A stretch of DNA of 12,497 bases from Treponema sp. (GCA_031258265.1 JAIRNB010000178.1:1-12497), one strand, 5' to 3'; shown: positions 1 to 6,499, counted from the stretch's first letter. The notes: generated by a model from the sequence alone, not told the origin. A program made the numbers and translations.

Positions 1-86
1 ACGCGGAGGACTTTGAGGGCAAGGTGGTTTCCCAGGCCGCCCGGCAGGTATTCACCAAGGAAGTGGAATTCCGCATCGAAGAATAA
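1..86 (+). CDS. C-terminal end of an unidentified protein (5' part outside the window)
   Basis: An open frame enters from the left edge (first full codon at 3) and ends with TAA at 84-86. It gives 27 residues that begin AEDFEGKVVSQAARQVF and end in the acidic tail EFRIEE. That is too little to identify a family: I see no motif. Codon use is GC-rich, like miaA. It lies in the same reading frame as miaA, and its stop codon is immediately followed by the miaA start. The two genes are therefore almost certainly co-transcribed and may be translationally coupled. That this is a real coding end is inferred from the tight junction and codon bias. Confidence 0.6.
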   Translation, partial: AEDFEGKVVSQAARQVFTKEVEFRIEE

Positions 87-1106
87 GTGTCCCCCATACC
101 GGTTTTAGTCCTCTTTGGCCCCACCGCTTCGGGTAAAACGGAGATTCTTAGCCGTCTTGCCGCCCGTATAGGGGGAGGGCCCTGGGGGGGGCTGGAACTT
201 GTATCCGCCGATTCCATGCAGGTCTACCGGGGTATGGATATTGGTACGGCCAAACCTTCCCCGGAAGAACGGCACCGCATTCCCCACCACCTTATTGACA
301 TCCGTGATCCCGGCGAACAGTTTAACGCCGGGGAATTTGTGCGGCTGGCCGATGAGTGCTGCGGCCAAATTGCCGGCCGCGGCGCCCTCCCCGTGGTATC
401 CGGGGGTACGGGCTTTTACTTGAAGAACTTTATCCTGGGACTCAGCGAGGCCCCCCCGTCGGACCGGGGTATCCGCGCCGCCCTGCGGGAGGAGCTGCGG
501 AGCCGGGGTCCGGGGGCCCTGATGGAGGAACTTTCCCAGGTTGACCCCACCAGCGCCGCCCGGATACACCTGAACGATGAATACCGGCTCCTCCGCGCCC
601 TGGAGGTCTTTCGTTTAAGCGGCCGGCCCCTTAGTTCTTTCAAGAGCGGTCCCAGCGGAACTGTGGAGGAAGAACCTGGCCGGGGGGGGCGGTACCGTTT
701 TCTTATTGTTGGTCTGCGCCGGGGGCGGCAGGAACTCTACCGCCGGATCGATGAACGCTGCGCCCGGATGTTCCGCGCCGGACTGGCCGCTGAAGTAAGG
801 GGCCTTGTGGAACAGGGCTATGGACCTGGGGACCCGGGGCTGCGGGCCATTGGGTACCGGGAATTTTTTATTCAAACCGGGGAGGAAATCGAAGGGGCCG
901 CCGCTTCCCCCCGGCCTTTCCGGCTTGCCACGGACCTGGCGGCGGTGGAAGCCCTGGCGGCCCAAAACAGCCGCCGTTACGCGAAACGGCAGATTACCTA
1001 CTTTGCATCGATCCCCCAGGTCCGCTGGATAGACCTGGGGGATCGGGGGGGGGACCCGGCGGAACAGATCCGCACCATGGCGGCGGATTTTCTGGCCCGG
1101 CCATGA
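87..1106 (+). CDS. miaA: tRNA dimethylallyltransferase (tRNA isopentenyl-A37 synthase) MiaA
   Basis: MiaA transfers a dimethylallyl group from DMAPP to N6 of A37 in tRNAs reading UNN codons; it is cytoplasmic. The 339 residues show the family signatures in order: P-loop GPTASGKT at 11-18, then SADSMQVYRGMDIGTAKP with the conserved Asp42, then PHHLIDIRDP, the GGTGFYLK motif, the DEYRLLRALEVF helix, GLRAIGYREF, and near the C-terminus the NSRRYAKRQITYF motif that contacts tRNA. It is slightly longer than the E. coli enzyme (about 316 residues). The GTG at 87 is the only usable start before the P-loop, because the upstream TAA (84-86) is in frame and directly adjacent. No strong Shine-Dalgarno is visible, only GAAGAA, so expression may depend on coupling to the preceding gene. 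Confidence 0.96.
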   Translation: MSPIPVLVLFGPTASGKTEILSRLAARIGGGPWGGLELVSADSMQVYRGMDIGTAKPSPEERHRIPHHLIDIRDPGEQFNAGEFVRLADECCGQIAGRGALPVVSGGTGFYLKNFILGLSEAPPSDRGIRAALREELRSRGPGALMEELSQVDPTSAARIHLNDEYRLLRALEVFRLSGRPLSSFKSGPSGTVEEEPGRGGRYRFLIVGLRRGRQELYRRIDERCARMFRAGLAAEVRGLVEQGYGPGDPGLRAIGYREFFIQTGEEIEGAAASPRPFRLATDLAAVEALAAQNSRRYAKRQITYFASIPQVRWIDLGDRGGDPAEQIRTMAADFLARP

Positions 1107-1117
1107 TCCCCGGCAAA

Positions 1118-1136
1118 GCCCCGGTTTAGCCGGGGC
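1118..1136 (+). terminator. GC-rich hairpin after miaA, weak terminator candidate
   Basis: A perfect 7-bp stem GCCCCGG/CCGGGGC (1118-1124 with 1130-1136) closes a 5-base TTTAG loop, 12 bases after the miaA stop. It is followed by CCTTCAA rather than a T-run, so it is not a textbook intrinsic terminator. Its position between miaA and the next promoter suggests a transcript end or 3' stabiliser. The first 15 bases nearly repeat at 6088-6102. Confidence 0.4.
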
Positions 1137-1187
1137 CCTTCAACGATGATGCGGAGCGCCGCGGGTAAAAATGCGATAACAAAAATG

Positions 1188-1216
1188 TTGACAATTCCAG
1201 GGAAATGACATAACAT
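1188..1216 (+). promoter_or_regulatory. Sigma70-type promoter of the sugar transport operon
   Basis: A perfect -35 box TTGACA (1188-1193) is followed after exactly 17 bases by TAACAT (1211-1216; 4 of 6 consensus bases). The 20 bases before the -35 box are A-rich (GGTAAAAATGCGATAACAAA), like an UP element. Transcription would start near 1222-1224. That places the GTG at 1221 at or before the transcript start, and so argues that translation begins at the TTG at 1263. Confidence 0.7.
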
Positions 1217-1247
1217 CTTCGTGCTGGACTTGTCCGCCAAGGGCGGC

Positions 1248-1259
1248 GGGGAGGGGGAG
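1248..1259 (+). promoter_or_regulatory. Strong purine-rich ribosome-binding site that decides the permease start
   Basis: GGGGAGGGGGAG at 1248-1259 ends 3 bases before TTG 1263 and contains GGAGG at 1249-1254 with suitable spacing. No comparable site precedes the GTG at 1221. Together with the promoter at 1188-1216, this favours TTG 1263 as the start codon. Confidence 0.6.
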
Positions 1260-1262
1260 TTT

Positions 1263-2189
1263 TTGTACATAAAAAAAGACGGCTTTTTTTACGAATTTAG
1301 CAAGAACAGGGCGCTTTTTTTTATGGCCGCCCCGGCGGTTATTCTGATAGTAGTGCTCCAGTACATGCCCATGGCCGGCCTGGTGCTGGCCTTTAAGAAC
1401 TACCGTTTTAATCTGGGTATCTTCGGCAGCCCCTGGTACGGCCTTAACAACTTTCGTTACCTTTTCCAGTCCGGGACCGGTTTTCTTATCACCAAAAATA
1501 CTTTCCTCTACAATCTTGTCAATCTGTTTACATCCCAGGCCCTGGCAATCGTGGTGGCGGTTTTTATCTCCGAACTATCGGGGAGGGTGTACAAGCGGTT
1601 CTGCCAATCGGTGATTTTCCTGCCCTACTTTATTTCATGGGTCATCGTGGGTACCTTTGTTTTTAATATTTTTAATTATGAAACGGGGGTTATGAACAGC
1701 GTTTTAAAGTCCCTGGGCCTGGAACCGGTAAATATGTACGGCATGCCCTATGTATGGCCCGTTATTATATGTATTTTTAATTCCTGGAAGTGGGTAGGTT
1801 ACAATTCGATTATTTTTATCGCCTCTATTACCGCCATAGACCCCCAGTGTTTTGAAGCCGCCGATATTGACGGGGCCAATATTTTTCAGAAAATCTGGTA
1901 TATCACCTTTCCTTCGATTAGGCCCACCATTATCATTGTGCTGCTCCTCCAGATGGGCCGTATCCTCCGGGGGGATTTCCAGATGTTCTATCAGATAGTG
2001 GGAAACAACGGCCAGCTTTACAACGCCACCGATGTGATCGATACCTATGTGTTCCGTTCCCTGGTTTCCAACGCGAACCTCGGCATGACCGCCGCCGCGA
2101 CGCTGTACCAGTCGGTCCTCTGTTTCATTACCATCATGGTGGTAAACCAGATCGTAAAAAAAATAGAAGCGGACTATTCGCTTTTCTAA
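1263..2189 (+). CDS. Carbohydrate ABC transporter permease, LplB/YteP type
   Basis: Inner-membrane subunit of a binding-protein-dependent sugar importer. From TTG 1263 it is 308 residues, the usual size for this family; the longer GTG 1221 version (322 aa) adds a Gly/Glu-rich N-terminus without a ribosome-binding site. The chain has a short basic N-terminus, a first membrane segment at about 17-43 running into QYMPMAGLVLAFKNY (the conserved 'kYiPmyGi.iAFk.Y' block), and several further hydrophobic segments. The cytoplasmic EAA loop is EAADIDG at 198-204, followed by a LP-like FPSIRPTI turn, and is the docking site for the ATPase. It is first in the operon; the second permease follows after 12 bases. 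No ATP-binding subunit is encoded nearby, so a shared MsmK-like ATPase is inferred. Substrate is unknown, probably an oligosaccharide. Confidence 0.92.
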   Translation: MYIKKDGFFYEFSKNRALFFMAAPAVILIVVLQYMPMAGLVLAFKNYRFNLGIFGSPWYGLNNFRYLFQSGTGFLITKNTFLYNLVNLFTSQALAIVVAVFISELSGRVYKRFCQSVIFLPYFISWVIVGTFVFNIFNYETGVMNSVLKSLGLEPVNMYGMPYVWPVIICIFNSWKWVGYNSIIFIASITAIDPQCFEAADIDGANIFQKIWYITFPSIRPTIIIVLLLQMGRILRGDFQMFYQIVGNNGQLYNATDVIDTYVFRSLVSNANLGMTAAATLYQSVLCFITIMVVNQIVKKIEADYSLF

Positions 2190-2201
2190 TTCGGAGGAAA
2201 G

Positions 2202-3107
2202 ATGACCGCCCAGGTACATTACAAGATTAGGACCACCCCCAGCTCCAGGGTCTTTAATATTATTGGCTGGATCACTATTACCGTTATTACCCTGGTATGT
2301 CTTTTGCCTTTTATCCTGCTCATCTCCGGTTCCTTTAGCTCCGATCAGGCGATCCGTTTTTACGGTTACAGCATACTTCCCCGGGATTTTACCCTGGAAG
2401 CCTACAAGGTGGTTTTCAAATACCCTGAAAAGGTGGCCCGGGCCTATGGGGTAAGTATTTTTATCACCGTTGCCGGGACGGTATGCGGGCTTTTTCTCCT
2501 TACCATGACCGCCTATGTGATCAGCCGCAAGTCCTTTAAATACCGGAATGTCCTTTCCTTCTTTTTTTATCTTACCACCCTTTTCAACGGCGGTATGGTC
2601 TGTACCTACATCTTCTATATCCGGTATCTGCACCTAAAGGACAGTTTTTTGGCGTTGATTCTGCCGGGGATGTTCAATGTGTTTTACCTCTTAATCATGC
2701 GGAGCTTTGTCACCGCCATACCCCAGGCCCTGATCGAGTCGGCAAAGATCGACGGCGCCGGGGAGTTTAAAATCTTTGTCCGGATTATACTGCCCCTGCT
2801 TCCTTCGGGTCTTGCGACTATCGGGCTTTTCATGGCCCTGGAATACTGGAACGACTGGTACAACGCCATGTTGTACATCAATACCACCGCCAAATATCCT
2901 TTACAGTACATGCTCTACGATCTCCAGATGCAGGCCCAGTCCCTGGCCCAGATCGCCAGCCAGGTGGGTATACGGGTTGAAAATTTACCCACCAATTCCC
3001 TAAAGCTTGCCATGGCGGTGGTAACTACCGGTCCCATTGTGCTTCTGTACCCCTTTGTGCAGAAGTACTTTATCAAAGGGGTGACTATCGGTTCGGTAAA
3101 GGGCTGA
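2202..3107 (+). CDS. Carbohydrate ABC transporter permease, YtcP/LplC type
   Basis: Second membrane subunit of the importer; 301 residues. ATG 2202 is well supported by GGAGG at 2193-2197, four bases upstream. The sequence has the familiar YtcP-type order: a first membrane segment at about 18-42 (IIGWITITVITLVCLLPFIL), the periplasmic stretch SFSSDQAIRFYGYSILP, further membrane segments, then the EAA loop ESAKIDG at 179-185 followed by RIILPLLPSGLATI, and the C-terminal KYFIKGVTIGSVKG, which is characteristic of this family. It pairs with the preceding LplB-type permease to form the heterodimeric channel. A 112-base gap separates it from the binding protein. Confidence 0.92.
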   Translation: MTAQVHYKIRTTPSSRVFNIIGWITITVITLVCLLPFILLISGSFSSDQAIRFYGYSILPRDFTLEAYKVVFKYPEKVARAYGVSIFITVAGTVCGLFLLTMTAYVISRKSFKYRNVLSFFFYLTTLFNGGMVCTYIFYIRYLHLKDSFLALILPGMFNVFYLLIMRSFVTAIPQALIESAKIDGAGEFKIFVRIILPLLPSGLATIGLFMALEYWNDWYNAMLYINTTAKYPLQYMLYDLQMQAQSLAQIASQVGIRVENLPTNSLKLAMAVVTTGPIVLLYPFVQKYFIKGVTIGSVKG

Positions 3108-3157
3108 CGTCCTGTTGCGTTTGCGGGTTCTTGTTTTGTTAGACGGGTTTTAATGGG

Positions 3158-3188
3158 GTCCGCCTGTGAAGCTGCCGGCTTTGCGGAC
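3158..3188 (+). promoter_or_regulatory. Stem-loop in the leader of the binding-protein gene
   Basis: An outer 6-bp stem GTCCGC/GCGGAC (3158-3163 with 3183-3188) encloses an inner AAGC/GCTT stem (3169-3172 with 3178-3181). It lies between the permease genes and the binding-protein gene and ends 21 bases before the ribosome-binding site. Intergenic hairpins in sugar ABC operons are known to stabilise the mRNA part carrying the abundant binding protein; that role here is inference. There is no T-run, so it is not an intrinsic terminator. Confidence 0.4.
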
Positions 3189-3208
3189 AGACACTAAATA
3201 TAAGTTAT

Positions 3209-3213
3209 GGAGG
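3209..3213 (+). promoter_or_regulatory. Shine-Dalgarno GGAGG fixing the binding-protein start
   Basis: GGAGG sits 6 bases before ATG 3220. This picks that ATG over the upstream in-frame GTG 3166 and over ATG 3214, which would leave no spacing. The resulting N-terminus is an ideal lipoprotein signal peptide. Confidence 0.75.
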
Positions 3214-3219
3214 ATGACA

Positions 3220-4716
3220 ATGAAGAAGTTTTTTGAAGCGGCGGCAGCCGCGCTGCTGCTCTTGGCCTTAGCGGGCTGCGCTAAAAAGGCGCCCGCCGTT
3301 TCCGGGGATTCCGGCGGCCTTGATACCTCAAAACAGGTTGAGCTTTCGCTGTACGTTATTGGGGTGGAACCCCCAAAACAGGCCGAACTCTATGAGAATT
3401 TTAACAAGATGTCGCTGGAAAAGCTTAACGCGACCCTCAAGGTAAACTGGATCGGCTGGGCGGAGTACCCCACCAAATACCCTGTGCTTTTTTCTTCCGG
3501 CGAGGCTTTTGACATGAGTTATGCCGCCACCTGGCTTAACTTTGCGTCCCTTGCCCAGCGGGGGGCCTTTAAGGAACTGGACGAGCTGTGGCCCGCGTAC
3601 GCCCCCAAGAATTATGCCCGGCAGTCCAAGACTGCCCTGGGACAGGCCACGGTAAACGGACAGCTTTACTGTATCCCCACTTTGCAGGCTACCTATTCCG
3701 CCTATGGACCTGTACACCGAGCGGATTTGGCGACCCCCTACGGCTGGGACGGCAAGATGGACAACTTTGAAGACCTGGAAAAATTCCTGGAGATCGTCCA
3801 CGCCAATAACCCCGGCATTGAACCGTTCCAGGTCTACCAGTCCGGTTCCGAAGCGGATGATAACTATATCTACTATGACGGGATGTACGCGATCAAAGGT
3901 TCTACCAATGACTTCTTCTTTTTTGATCCCCGGGAATCGAATCCAAAGCTCTTTACCTGGTGGGAGTATGGCAAGGTGCGGGATTTCCTGACCATGATGA
4001 AACGCTGGAATGACAAGGGTTATATTTATAAATCCGGTCTTTCCGATCCCGACAGCGAGAAATTCCGCAACGGAAAGAGCGCCGTTTTTTTTCACAACAT
4101 TGATGCCTGGGAAGGACAGTACCGGGACCATCCGGACTGGGATGTCCGCTGGAATAACTTTGTGGCCGATGTTTCCAACATGAGTTTTACCCAGGACGCT
4201 CTGGCCCTCCCCACCACCGCGAAGAATCCTGAACGGGCCCTGGCCCTGTACGAGCTTATCACCAATGATGAGCAGATGTTCCGGACCTTCTTCTACGGCG
4301 TAGAGGGCAAGAATTATGAACTGGTGATCGAAGGGGGGCAGACCCAGATACGGACTCTTAATGTTGATGATTACAGTTTCTCTAACCTCTGGGCGGCCCG
4401 GACCAATGAATTTGTGCTTCCCGTGGTGGGGGCTCCCCCCGATCTTAAGGAACGGAAAGCCGCCTTTGATGCGTATATCAAGGACGGCGTTAAGTCCCAG
4501 CGCTTCCGTTCCCTGGTGATCGACACTACTTCTGTGGAAACTGAATACGCCGCCTGCATCGCCATTCATCAGCAATACTGGTGGCCCCTGGAGTTGGGTT
4601 ATGTTGATCTGGAAAGCGGCCTTAAAGCTTACCAGGATAATATGAACGCCGCGGGTATTGAAAAGGTCCGCGCCGCGCTGCAGAAGCAGCTTGATGATTA
4701 TGTAACGTCCCACTAA
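3220..4716 (+). CDS. ABC transporter substrate-binding lipoprotein (LipO/YtcQ-like, DUF3502-type)
   Basis: Captures the sugar outside the inner membrane and delivers it to the two permeases. From ATG 3220 it has 498 residues, normal for this long binding-protein class. The N-terminus MKKFFEAAAAALLLLALAGC is a lipoprotein signal: basic n-region, alanine/leucine core and lipobox LAGC with the lipidated Cys at residue 20, then a charged KK linker. The mature part starts with VELSLYVIGVEPPK and LEKLNATLKVNWIGWAEY, the usual opening of the extracellular solute-binding/DUF3502 group, and contains SSGEAFDMSYAATW and a Trp/Tyr-rich body suited to stacking on sugar rings. It lies between the permeases and the GH30 gene, which starts 10 bases later. 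Family assignment is by resemblance; the ligand cannot be read from the sequence. Confidence 0.92.
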   Translation: MKKFFEAAAAALLLLALAGCAKKAPAVSGDSGGLDTSKQVELSLYVIGVEPPKQAELYENFNKMSLEKLNATLKVNWIGWAEYPTKYPVLFSSGEAFDMSYAATWLNFASLAQRGAFKELDELWPAYAPKNYARQSKTALGQATVNGQLYCIPTLQATYSAYGPVHRADLATPYGWDGKMDNFEDLEKFLEIVHANNPGIEPFQVYQSGSEADDNYIYYDGMYAIKGSTNDFFFFDPRESNPKLFTWWEYGKVRDFLTMMKRWNDKGYIYKSGLSDPDSEKFRNGKSAVFFHNIDAWEGQYRDHPDWDVRWNNFVADVSNMSFTQDALALPTTAKNPERALALYELITNDEQMFRTFFYGVEGKNYELVIEGGQTQIRTLNVDDYSFSNLWAARTNEFVLPVVGAPPDLKERKAAFDAYIKDGVKSQRFRSLVIDTTSVETEYAACIAIHQQYWWPLELGYVDLESGLKAYQDNMNAAGIEKVRAALQKQLDDYVTSH

Positions 4717-4726
4717 GGAATAATGT

Positions 4727-6052
4727 ATGAAGCTCATCATCAGTAATCCTGGGAGAATCCGTGAGGAACGGTCCCTTTCCGCGGAGAAAAAGGGCAGCCG
4801 TCCGGGGCCGGTCTTGTCCCTGCCGGATACGCCGGATTCAACCGATCAGAGTATGCTGGGTTTTGGGGCGGCCCTTACCGAGGCGGCCTGTATTATGCTC
4901 CGCCGCATGGATGAGGACTCGCGGGAATCCCTTTTAAGGGAGATCTATGCTCCCGGCGAAGGTAATTTTTCCGTCGGCAGGATCTGTGCCGGGGCCAGCG
5001 ATTACGCGGAACAGCCTTACGACTTTGCCCCCGTCCCCGATGATATGGAGATGCGCCACTTTGACGCCTCCCATGATGATGAGCATATTCTTCCCGTGCT
5101 CCGTTCCGCCAGAAACTACAATCCAGATCTTTTTCTCTATGCCTCCCCCTGGTCTCCCCCCGGCTGGATGAAAACATCCGGCCAGGCCCAGGGCGGCTGG
5201 ATGCGGATGAAGTACATCAATGCCTATGCCCTGTATTACCTTAAATTTTTGCTGCACTATGAGAAGGCGGGGGTCCGTATTAACGGTCTTACCCCGCAGA
5301 ACGAGGCCGAAACCGATCAGGTTTCCAGGATGCCCGCCTGCCTGTGGCATCCTGAGTTTGAAACGGCCTTTGCCCTGGAAATGCGGAGGCTCCTCGATGA
5401 GAACGGTTTTCGGGATGTAAAAATTTGGCTTTTGGATCATAACTTTATCATGTGGCGGCGGCCCTGTTTCCAGATGGACGATCCCGCGGTCAAGGCCGCC
5501 TGCGCGGGGGTCGCCTGGCACCCCTACGAGGGGCATCCGGAAATGGTTTCCTGGTTCCGGTCCCGGCACGGTGAATGTGAAAATCACTGGACCGAGGGAG
5601 GGGTAGTGCCCATCGATCTGACTGCCATCAGAAAGCAGTATTCCATGGGGGATCTGGCGGCGGGTTTTATCCAGGTTATCAATGCCGGCTGCCAGTCCAT
5701 TACCGTATGGAATCTGGCTCTGGACGGCGGGGGTTATCCCAATATTGGGCCTTTTAATTGCCGGGGTACCGTGGAGATCAGCCGGGACGGCAAGACGGTG
5801 AAGCGTTCCGATGAATTTTATGTGTTGCAGCATTTTTCCCGCTATATCAAGCGGGGCGCCCTGCGGATCGTCCTGGAAAAACTGGCCCTGCCCCGGAACT
5901 TTGAGGCCGCCGCGTTCAGAAACCCTGATGGATCCAGGGTGCTGCTTATCTCCAATACCGAGACCTTTGATTCGGATCTCCTTATCCGGGACGGGGACCG
6001 GGATATTCCGGTCCGCGTATTAAGGGAATCGGTCAATACCGTTCTGCTGTAA
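4727..6052 (+). CDS. GH30 family glycoside hydrolase (glucosylceramidase-like fold), cytoplasmic
   Basis: Retaining glycosidase of the glucocerebrosidase-like GH30 family; 441 residues. Landmarks line up with human GBA: LGFGAALTEAA near residue 45 (GBA 'GFGgamTdAAA'), SPWSPPGWMKT at about 141-151 (GBA 'SPWTSPTWLKT'), LTPQNEAE with Asn192 and the acid/base Glu193, DHNF, AWHPYEG, then HWTEGG with the nucleophile Glu290, and FYVLQHFSRYIKRGALRI leading into the small C-terminal beta-sandwich. There is no signal peptide, so it should act inside the cell on what the adjacent transporter imports. The start ATG 4727 has AAGGAA (4715-4720) six bases upstream; an out-of-frame ATG at 4723 is ignored. 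The exact sugar (beta-glucoside, beta-xyloside, beta-fucoside or other) is not determined by these motifs. Confidence 0.9.
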   Translation: MKLIISNPGRIREERSLSAEKKGSRPGPVLSLPDTPDSTDQSMLGFGAALTEAACIMLRRMDEDSRESLLREIYAPGEGNFSVGRICAGASDYAEQPYDFAPVPDDMEMRHFDASHDDEHILPVLRSARNYNPDLFLYASPWSPPGWMKTSGQAQGGWMRMKYINAYALYYLKFLLHYEKAGVRINGLTPQNEAETDQVSRMPACLWHPEFETAFALEMRRLLDENGFRDVKIWLLDHNFIMWRRPCFQMDDPAVKAACAGVAWHPYEGHPEMVSWFRSRHGECENHWTEGGVVPIDLTAIRKQYSMGDLAAGFIQVINAGCQSITVWNLALDGGGYPNIGPFNCRGTVEISRDGKTVKRSDEFYVLQHFSRYIKRGALRIVLEKLALPRNFEAAAFRNPDGSRVLLISNTETFDSDLLIRDGDRDIPVRVLRESVNTVLL

Positions 6053-6075
6053 AACCCGGCGGTAGAAAGTTTTAC
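6049..6075 (+). repeat. Inverted repeat spanning the GH30 stop codon
   Basis: GTAAAAC (6049-6055, including the TAA stop) and GTTTTAC (6069-6075) are perfect 7-base inverted copies 13 bases apart. The stem is AT-rich and lacks a following T-run, so it is a weak 3'-end structure at best. It may be chance. Confidence 0.25.
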
Positions 6076-6095
6076 TTGCCAATGGATGCCCCGGT

Positions 6096-6130
6096 TTGGC
6101 CGCTTTATGCGGCCAAGCTTTCGCTTGGCC
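6096..6130 (+). repeat. Two overlapping, mutually exclusive 8-bp hairpins
   Basis: TTGGCCGC (6096-6103), loop TTTAT, GCGGCCAA (6109-6116) forms one perfect 8-bp stem. GGCCAAGC (6111-6118), loop TTTC, GCTTGGCC (6123-6130) forms another. They share bases 6111-6116, so only one can form at a time. No T-run follows. The same three-strand design recurs with a different sequence at 12157-12199. Confidence 0.6.
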
Positions 6131-6158
6131 GGCCCGTAACAGGCAACCGCAGGTTGTG

Positions 6159-6174
6159 TATTAAACAATGTGGC
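6159..6174 (+). repeat. Copy 1 of a 16-base repeat core
   Basis: TATTAAACAATGTGGC matches TATTAAATAATGTGGC at 12208-12223 in 15 of 16 positions. Similarity continues less well on both sides: CAGGCAA and ACCGCA lie upstream in both copies, and a TAGC follows. A GGCAT/ATGCC stem (6172-6176 with 6193-6197) overlaps its end. Confidence 0.5.
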
Positions 6175-6254
6175 ATGGCCTAGCGCCAAGTGATGCCCCA
6201 AAAGAGACTAATGCGCCTGTATATACGGGGGGGTAGCGGAGTAGACCGCAGGGG

Positions 6255-6291
6255 CAAACCTGGGTAAACCTTGGTTTACCCTGAGGGTTTG
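6255..6291 (+). repeat. Nested palindrome, hairpin or operator candidate
   Basis: GGGTAAACC-TT-GGTTTACCC (6262-6281) is a perfect 20-base palindrome. It is enclosed by a second matched pair, CAAACC (6255-6260) and GGTTTG (6286-6291). As RNA or cruciform it gives about 14 bp of stem with a small asymmetric bulge. As DNA it carries four AAACC/GGTTT half-sites, as expected of a dimeric or tetrameric regulator site. It lies about 150 bases before the predicted activase promoter, and no terminator T-run follows. Confidence 0.55.
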
Positions 6292-6377
6292 GCACGAGGA
6301 CTACGGAGCGAGGGCGGGGCCGGGATGAAAAAAGGCGGCGCGTTGGAACCTGACTCCCGGCTTTCGGAATTTTTCTG

Positions 6378-6400
6378 CCCCCCCCCACACAATATAAAAT
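6378..6400 (+). promoter_or_regulatory. C9 homopolymer directly before a TATAAAAT -10-like box
   Basis: Nine cytosines (6378-6386) are followed by ACACAA and TATAAAAT (6393-6400). If TATAAAAT is a -10 element, the C-run fills the spacer after a poor -35 (TTTCTG at 6372-6377). Spacer homopolymers of this kind change promoter spacing by slippage in other spirochaetes and pathogens; whether that happens here is inference. The -35 match is weak. Confidence 0.3.
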
Positions 6401-6434
6401 AAATGTCCCTGTCCTGCCGGAATCCCGGCCTCTG

Positions 6435-6463
6435 TTGCGGAAAAGGCTTATAAGGTCTATAGT
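6435..6463 (+). promoter_or_regulatory. Predicted promoter of the activase fusion-cysE unit
   Basis: TTGCGG (6435-6440) is separated by exactly 17 bases from TATAGT (6458-6463; 5 of 6 consensus bases). The -35 box keeps only the TTG. Predicted transcription start is near 6470, giving a leader of about 130 bases before ATG 6600. A small CTTATAAG palindrome (6447-6454) lies in the spacer. Confidence 0.5.
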
Positions 6464-6465
6464 GA

Positions 6466-6485
6466 TTGACGACTATATTAGTCAA
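6466..6485 (+). promoter_or_regulatory. Operator-like inverted repeat at the predicted +1
   Basis: TTGAC (6466-6470) and GTCAA (6481-6485) are inverted copies, and GACTA-TAT-TAGTC (6471-6483) forms an inner perfect palindrome. The left arm looks like TTGACTA with a duplicated GAC. The site starts three bases after the -10 box, where a bound repressor would block transcription. TTGAC/GTCAA half-sites resemble those of the Crp/Fnr superfamily, but the spacing here (10 bases) is not one I can assign to a named regulator. Confidence 0.4.
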
Positions 6486-6499
6486 AAATAGCGGAAAAG

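Noticed and set aside
3166..3219. N-terminal extension of the binding protein from GTG 3166
   Set aside because: It would place 18 residues before a perfect lipoprotein signal peptide and overlaps the leader stem-loop. GGAGG at 3209-3213 fits ATG 3220.
6236..6249. GCGG/CCGC mini-hairpin as part of a tRNA or small RNA
   Set aside because: It has only a 4-bp stem, with no acceptor stem, T-loop GTTCRA or CCA context nearby. I found no tRNA anywhere in the window.
6325..6402. A 25-codon frame beginning MKKGGALEPD, running through the C9 tract
   Set aside because: There is no convincing Shine-Dalgarno, no recognisable product, and the end overlaps a promoter-like box. It is probably chance.
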